Position numbers and translations under genes: made by a program. A stretch of DNA of 64,000 bases from Humibacillus xanthopallidus (GTDB lineage Bacteria; Actinomycetota; Actinomycetes; Actinomycetales; Dermatophilaceae), in the NCBI RefSeq assembly GCF_006716675.1, contig NZ_VFPM01000003.1:248001-312000 (forward strand). The letters run 5' to 3'. The notes under the pieces were generated by a model. That model was given only the letters and a program-made list of their open reading frames with translations. It had not been told where the DNA came from and made no database searches. Shown here piece by piece: positions 60,400-64,000 of this stretch; the stretch's first letter is position 1, and every line of letters begins with the position of its first letter.

Positions 60400-60758
60400 G
60401 TGAGGGCTCCTCGTCGGACGGTGCCCTTGCCCGCCCGTCACGTGACGAAACGGCGCCGGGGCACCGGAGACCATCGTCGCGCCACGTCGCGAGTGAGTGG
60501 ATCACCCCTCCCGGATGACATTTTGGGCGACTGTGACGCGCCCGAGCGGAGGTCATCCGTTTGGGATGACGACCGGGGGCTGAGCCCCTGCCACGCTGAT
60601 GCTGGATGCCTCATCCTGTGGACCTCGTCCAGCAGGTACCCGTGGCGGGGGGCGAGCGGCATACGACCCCCGCGCGGTGATCGGTTCGTGCCTTCACCGC
60701 GCCACCCAGACGTGCCACCACGACTTCTCCGGTCGTGGTCAGGAGGAGAGGCGGCACC
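60400..60758. other. 359-bp intergenic region with two palindromes
   Basis: I see no gene here. It contains two copies of the 6-5-6 palindrome: TCACCCCTCCCGGATGA at 60502-60518 and TCATCCGTTTGGGATGA at 60553-60569, 34 bp apart and between the divergent GAP (left) and sulfatase (right) genes. The second copy has fully complementary arms and the best match to the consensus. The sulfatase ribosome site is the AGGAGGAG at 60741. Confidence 0.6.
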
Positions 60759-63113
60759 ATGTCACAGGACTTCAAGGGCAAGATCGAGCTCGACATCAGG
60801 GACTCCGTGCCGGACTGGGAGCCCTATCTCGCGCCGAAGGCACCCGCCGGAGCCCCGAACGTGGTGTTCGTCGTGTGGGACGACGTGGGCTACGGGACCA
60901 TGGACTGCTTCGGCGGTCCCGTGCACACTCCGACGATGAGCCGCATCGCCGACACGGGCGTGCGCTACGCCAACTTCCACACCACGGCGCTGTGCTCGCC
61001 GACACGTGCCTCGCTCCTCACGGGGCGCAACGCGACGTCCAACGGCATGGCGACGATCGCGGAGTTCAGCTCGGGCTTCCCCGGCATCTCGACGCGGATC
61101 CCCTTCGAGAACGGCTTCATCTCGGAGGTGCTCCTGGAGCACGGCTACAACACGTACTGCGTCGGCAAGTGGCACCTCACGCCCGGTGAGGAGACCGGCA
61201 TGGCCGCGTGGAAGAAGCGGTGGCCTCTCGGTCGCGGGTTCGAGCGGTTCTACGGCTTCCTCGGTGGTGAGTCGAGCGGGTGGTATCCCGACCTCATCCA
61301 CGACAACCACCCGACGGAGCCGCCGGCGACGCCGGAGGAGGGCTATCACATCGCAAAAGACCTCTCGGACAAGGCGATCCAGTTCATCCGCGACGCCAAG
61401 GTGGTCGAGCCGGACAAGCCGTTCTTCCTCTACTTCAGCCTCGATGCGGCGCACGCGCCGCACCACGTCTTCCAGAAGTGGGCCGACAAGTACACGGGTG
61501 TCTTCGACGAGGGGTACGAGGCGATCCGTGACCGGATCCTCGCTCGGCAGAAGGAGCTGGGGCTCCTCCCGGAGGACACCGTGCTCTCCCGCATCAACCC
61601 GCGCGGTGAGCCGGCCGCGACCGGCCCGGACGGGCAGCCGTGGCCGATGCTCGACACCGTGCGGCCCTGGGAGTCCCTCAGCGCTGACGAGAAGCGGCTC
61701 TTCGCCCGGATGGCGGAGGTGTTCGCCGGTTACGTGGAGTACACGGACGACCAGGTCGGTCGGCTCGTCGACTTCCTCGAGTCGTCCGGCGAGCTCGACA
61801 ACACGATCATCGTCGTCGTCTCCGACAACGGGGCGAGCGGCGAGGGCGGCCCGAACGGGACGTTCAACGAGTGGCGCTTCTTCAACGGCGTGCCCACCCC
61901 GACCGAGCTCACCCTCCAGCACATCGACGAGCTGGGCGGCCCCAAGTCCTACAACCACTACAACACGGGCTGGGCATGGGCGTTCGACACGCCGTTCCCG
62001 TACTGGAAGCGCTGGGCGGGCTACGAGGGCGGGATCGCCGACATGTGCATCGTGTCGTGGCCGGCCACGGTGCCCGCCAACGAGATCCCGCGGTCGCAGT
62101 ACGTGCATGCCGTCGACGTGGTCCCGACGATCTACGACCTCATCGGCATCACGCCACCGCAGACCCTGGGCGGGTTCGAGCAGCGCGCCCTCGAGGGCGA
62201 GAGCTTTGCCGCGTCGCTGACGCAGCTCGACGCTCCTGCGAAGCGCACGCAGTTCTACGCGATGCTCGGCCAACGGGCGATCTACGAGGACGGCTGGCTC
62301 GCCTGCACGCTCCACCCGCCACTGAGTGGCTGGGGCACGTTCGACCAGGACGTGTGGGAGCTCTACCACATCGAGGTCGACCGGGCGCAGGCGACGAACC
62401 TGGCTGCTGACGAGCCGGAGCGCCTGGAGCAGCTCACGGCGCGCTGGTTCGAGCTGGCGGAGCAGTACAACGGCCTGCCGCTCGATGACCGCACCGCTCT
62501 CGAGCAGACGCTTGCAGAGCGCCCCAGTGGCTCCCCGCCGCGGGAGCGCTACGTCTACTACCCCGACTGTGCACCCGTGCCCGAGCAGTCCGCCGTTCTC
62601 ATCAGCGGCCGGTCCTACACGATCGCAGCGGGCATCCACGCTGCCTCCGAGTCCACCGAGGGAGTGATCTTCGCCCACGGCGGTCTGGCAGGCGGGCACA
62701 GCCTCTTCGTCCAGGACCACCGGCTCACGTATGCGTTCAACTGGGTGGGCACGCACGTCCAGACCGTGACCGCTGACCGGGTCCTGGAGCCGGGCGCGCA
62801 CGTCGTGACCGCGGAGTTCGTCGCCGAGGGGCGAAGCGAGGACCCGATGATGGCCGGTGCGCGGGGGACACTGACGCTCTACGTCGACGCCGACGTCGTG
62901 GGCAGTGCGCCGATCGTGACCCAGCCGGGCCTCTTCTGCGCCGTGGGCGACGGGCTCTGTGTAGGCCGTGATGACGCCTCCGCCGTGTCGCCGAGCTACA
63001 CGGCGCCCTTCCGCTTCACGGGTGGGAGCATCGACAAGGTCGTCGTCGACGTGTCCGGAGAGAGGTACGTCGACCAGGAGGCGGAGGTGCGGGGATGGTT
63101 CCTGCTCGACTGA
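60759..63113 (+). CDS. cytosolic arylsulfatase of the Cys type
   Basis: A 784-residue type I sulfatase. The formylglycine motif is CSPTRASLLTGR (Cys79), VVWDDVGYG holds the metal-binding Asp pair, and GKWHL and VVSDNGASGEGG follow. No signal peptide is present, so it acts inside the cell. After the sulfatase core (to about residue 560) there is an extra C-terminal beta-rich domain of some 200 residues (TEGVIFAHGGLAGGHSLFV, GTLTLYVDADVV). The start at ATG 60759 follows AGGAGGAG. A radical-SAM maturase gene follows. Two palindromes lie upstream. Confidence 0.9.
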   Translation: MSQDFKGKIELDIRDSVPDWEPYLAPKAPAGAPNVVFVVWDDVGYGTMDCFGGPVHTPTMSRIADTGVRYANFHTTALCSPTRASLLTGRNATSNGMATIAEFSSGFPGISTRIPFENGFISEVLLEHGYNTYCVGKWHLTPGEETGMAAWKKRWPLGRGFERFYGFLGGESSGWYPDLIHDNHPTEPPATPEEGYHIAKDLSDKAIQFIRDAKVVEPDKPFFLYFSLDAAHAPHHVFQKWADKYTGVFDEGYEAIRDRILARQKELGLLPEDTVLSRINPRGEPAATGPDGQPWPMLDTVRPWESLSADEKRLFARMAEVFAGYVEYTDDQVGRLVDFLESSGELDNTIIVVVSDNGASGEGGPNGTFNEWRFFNGVPTPTELTLQHIDELGGPKSYNHYNTGWAWAFDTPFPYWKRWAGYEGGIADMCIVSWPATVPANEIPRSQYVHAVDVVPTIYDLIGITPPQTLGGFEQRALEGESFAASLTQLDAPAKRTQFYAMLGQRAIYEDGWLACTLHPPLSGWGTFDQDVWELYHIEVDRAQATNLAADEPERLEQLTARWFELAEQYNGLPLDDRTALEQTLAERPSGSPPRERYVYYPDCAPVPEQSAVLISGRSYTIAAGIHAASESTEGVIFAHGGLAGGHSLFVQDHRLTYAFNWVGTHVQTVTADRVLEPGAHVVTAEFVAEGRSEDPMMAGARGTLTLYVDADVVGSAPIVTQPGLFCAVGDGLCVGRDDASAVSPSYTAPFRFTGGSIDKVVVDVSGERYVDQEAEVRGWFLLD

Positions 63114-63128
63114 CGCGGTTGTCCGTGG

Positions 63129-64000
63129 GTGACCGTGGACCCGGGTCGTGACGGAGGAAGGGCTGCGGCGCCGCCGCTGACGGCGTCGCGGTCCTTCCAC
63201 GTCATGTCCAAACCCACCGGGGCGATCTGCAACCTCGACTGCGAGTACTGCTTCTTCCTCTCCAAGGACGAGCTCTACCCGGGCAGCGGCTTCCGGATGG
63301 ACGCGGACGTCCACGAGGCCTACATCAGCCAGCTCCTCGCCGCCCAGCGTGGTGCCGAGGAGGTGGTCGTGGCCTTCCAGGGCGGCGAGCCGACGCTCAT
63401 GGGCATCGACTTCTTCCGCCGCACCCTCGAGCTGGAGCAGCGATTCGCCGCGCCGGGCCAGCGGATCCTCAACACCCTGCAGACCAACGCCACCTTGCTG
63501 AACGACGAGTGGTGCACCTTCTTGCGCGACAACGACTTCCTCGTCGGGGTCTCGATCGACGGGCCGCGCGAGATGCACGACGCCTATCGCGTCGACAAGG
63601 GCGGCAAGCCCACCTTCGACCGGGTCATCCGCGGCCTCGAGGCGCTGAAGCGCAACGGCGTCGAGTGGAACGCCCTGACGACGGTGAACGCCGCCAACGG
63701 CGACCACGGCCGCGAGGTCTACACGTTCCTGCGCGACGAGCTCGGGGCCACGTTCGTGCAGCTCATCCCCATCGTGGAACGCGTGACCCCTGAGCTGCTG
63801 CCCCTGGCCGAGTCCGGGTGGGGGGCGCGGTCGGGTGACCGGCCGCTCTACCTCCAGGAGGGCGACCTCGTCACCCATCGCACCGTGGGTGCCGAGCAGT
63901 ACGGACGGTTCCTCGTCGACGTCTTCGAGGAGTGGGCCCGCCACGACGTCGGCGACGTCTTCGTCTCGATGTTCGACACGGCCCTCGCGCACTGGATGGG
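63129..64000 (+). CDS. radical-SAM anaerobic sulfatase maturase (anSME), 3' end outside the window
   Basis: The frame is open from GTG 63129 to the window end. The radical-SAM motif is CNLDCEYC (CxxxCxxC, residues 34-41) in GAICNLDCEYCFFLSKDELYP, and FQGGEPTLMG matches the next block. This is the anSME family, which oxidises the active-site Cys or Ser of sulfatases to formylglycine without oxygen. It lies 15 bp after the sulfatase gene, its evident client (CSPTR type). The C-terminal SPASM domain is beyond the end. The start codon is weakly supported (no good ribosome site). Confidence 0.88.
   Translation, partial: MTVDPGRDGGRAAAPPLTASRSFHVMSKPTGAICNLDCEYCFFLSKDELYPGSGFRMDADVHEAYISQLLAAQRGAEEVVVAFQGGEPTLMGIDFFRRTLELEQRFAAPGQRILNTLQTNATLLNDEWCTFLRDNDFLVGVSIDGPREMHDAYRVDKGGKPTFDRVIRGLEALKRNGVEWNALTTVNAANGDHGREVYTFLRDELGATFVQLIPIVERVTPELLPLAESGWGARSGDRPLYLQEGDLVTHRTVGAEQYGRFLVDVFEEWARHDVGDVFVSMFDTALAHWM

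Noticed and set aside
60762-63992. Minus-strand open frame of 1076 codons opposite the sulfatase
   Set aside because: It has no motif and has a shadow-like composition. The plus strand holds the sulfatase and maturase with all signature residues.
1-64000. CRISPR arrays, insertion sequences, integrases, phage genes or rRNA
   Set aside because: I looked for regularly spaced repeats, transposase motifs and rRNA-like blocks and found none. The only tandem repeat is the LGFP unit within a gene.

Overview
The window looks like a chromosomal segment of a high-GC actinobacterium. The signs are very GC-rich codon use, many GTG starts, ANTAR, BTAD and MalT-like LuxR regulators, tRNA genes without an encoded CCA, and DUF6325 and SHOCT small proteins. 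An Intrasporangiaceae-type genus (Janibacter, Knoellia, Phycicoccus or Tetrasphaera) is my guess from gene content; no marker gene in the window settles it.

Left part (1-15.4 kb). A partial GAF-ANTAR gene is followed by a second GAF-ANTAR gene broken by an in-frame amber codon. Next comes a molybdopterin oxidoreductase that has lost its N-terminal iron-sulfur domain, with a His/Glu-rich partner and a PRC-barrel protein. A copper island follows. On the minus strand it holds a secreted His-tailed protein, CopA, an HMA chaperone and a BTAD regulator. On the plus strand it holds an MFS exporter, CopZ, thioredoxin and an epimerase. Two CsoR-type palindromes sit between the two divergent arms.

Middle part (15.6-47.4 kb). 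A Crp/Fnr regulator converges on a compact operon: lipoprotein, a 27-residue membrane peptide, the internally duplicated DUF6766 protein, a DUF6448 protein with a Ni-SOD-like His-Cys-Asp hook, and an S26 protease. Three giant MalT-like LuxR ATPases (20.3, 32.8 and 37.2 kb) occur among transporters, a DszB-like desulfinase with a rhodanese, an AspT exchanger, a Dcu carrier with an M20 dipeptidase, and several small stress-type proteins. A 17-bp palindrome, TCAYCC-N5-GGRTGA, recurs at six places in intergenic DNA from 26.3 to 60.6 kb and may mark a shared regulon. A stand-alone LigD-type polymerase, a membrane CHAT protease with a C-terminal beta-rich domain, glutathione peroxidase and pabBC follow. 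tRNA-Gly(GCC) and tRNA-Val(CAC) lie at 36.9 and 47.3 kb.

Right part (47.4-64 kb). A redox-stress cluster holds a cupin, an alcohol dehydrogenase reduced to its two ends, an MFS exporter, a frameshifted Tat-lipoprotein flavodoxin and an aldo/keto reductase. Two copies of a 26-bp element lie exactly 33 bp upstream of apparently leaderless starts. Beyond it are a secreted sugar dehydrogenase with LGFP repeats, a TetR/pseudo-hydrolase pair with twin operators, a SulP transporter, a Na+/H+ antiporter, a GAP-family protein with an internal deletion, and a cytosolic sulfatase with its radical-SAM maturase, which runs off the window.

A striking overall trait is the number of damaged genes: an amber stop, an N-terminal loss, two in-frame internal deletions, a frameshift, and a cupin scrap. 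Family names are from recognition of motifs and sequence style; no database search was run.
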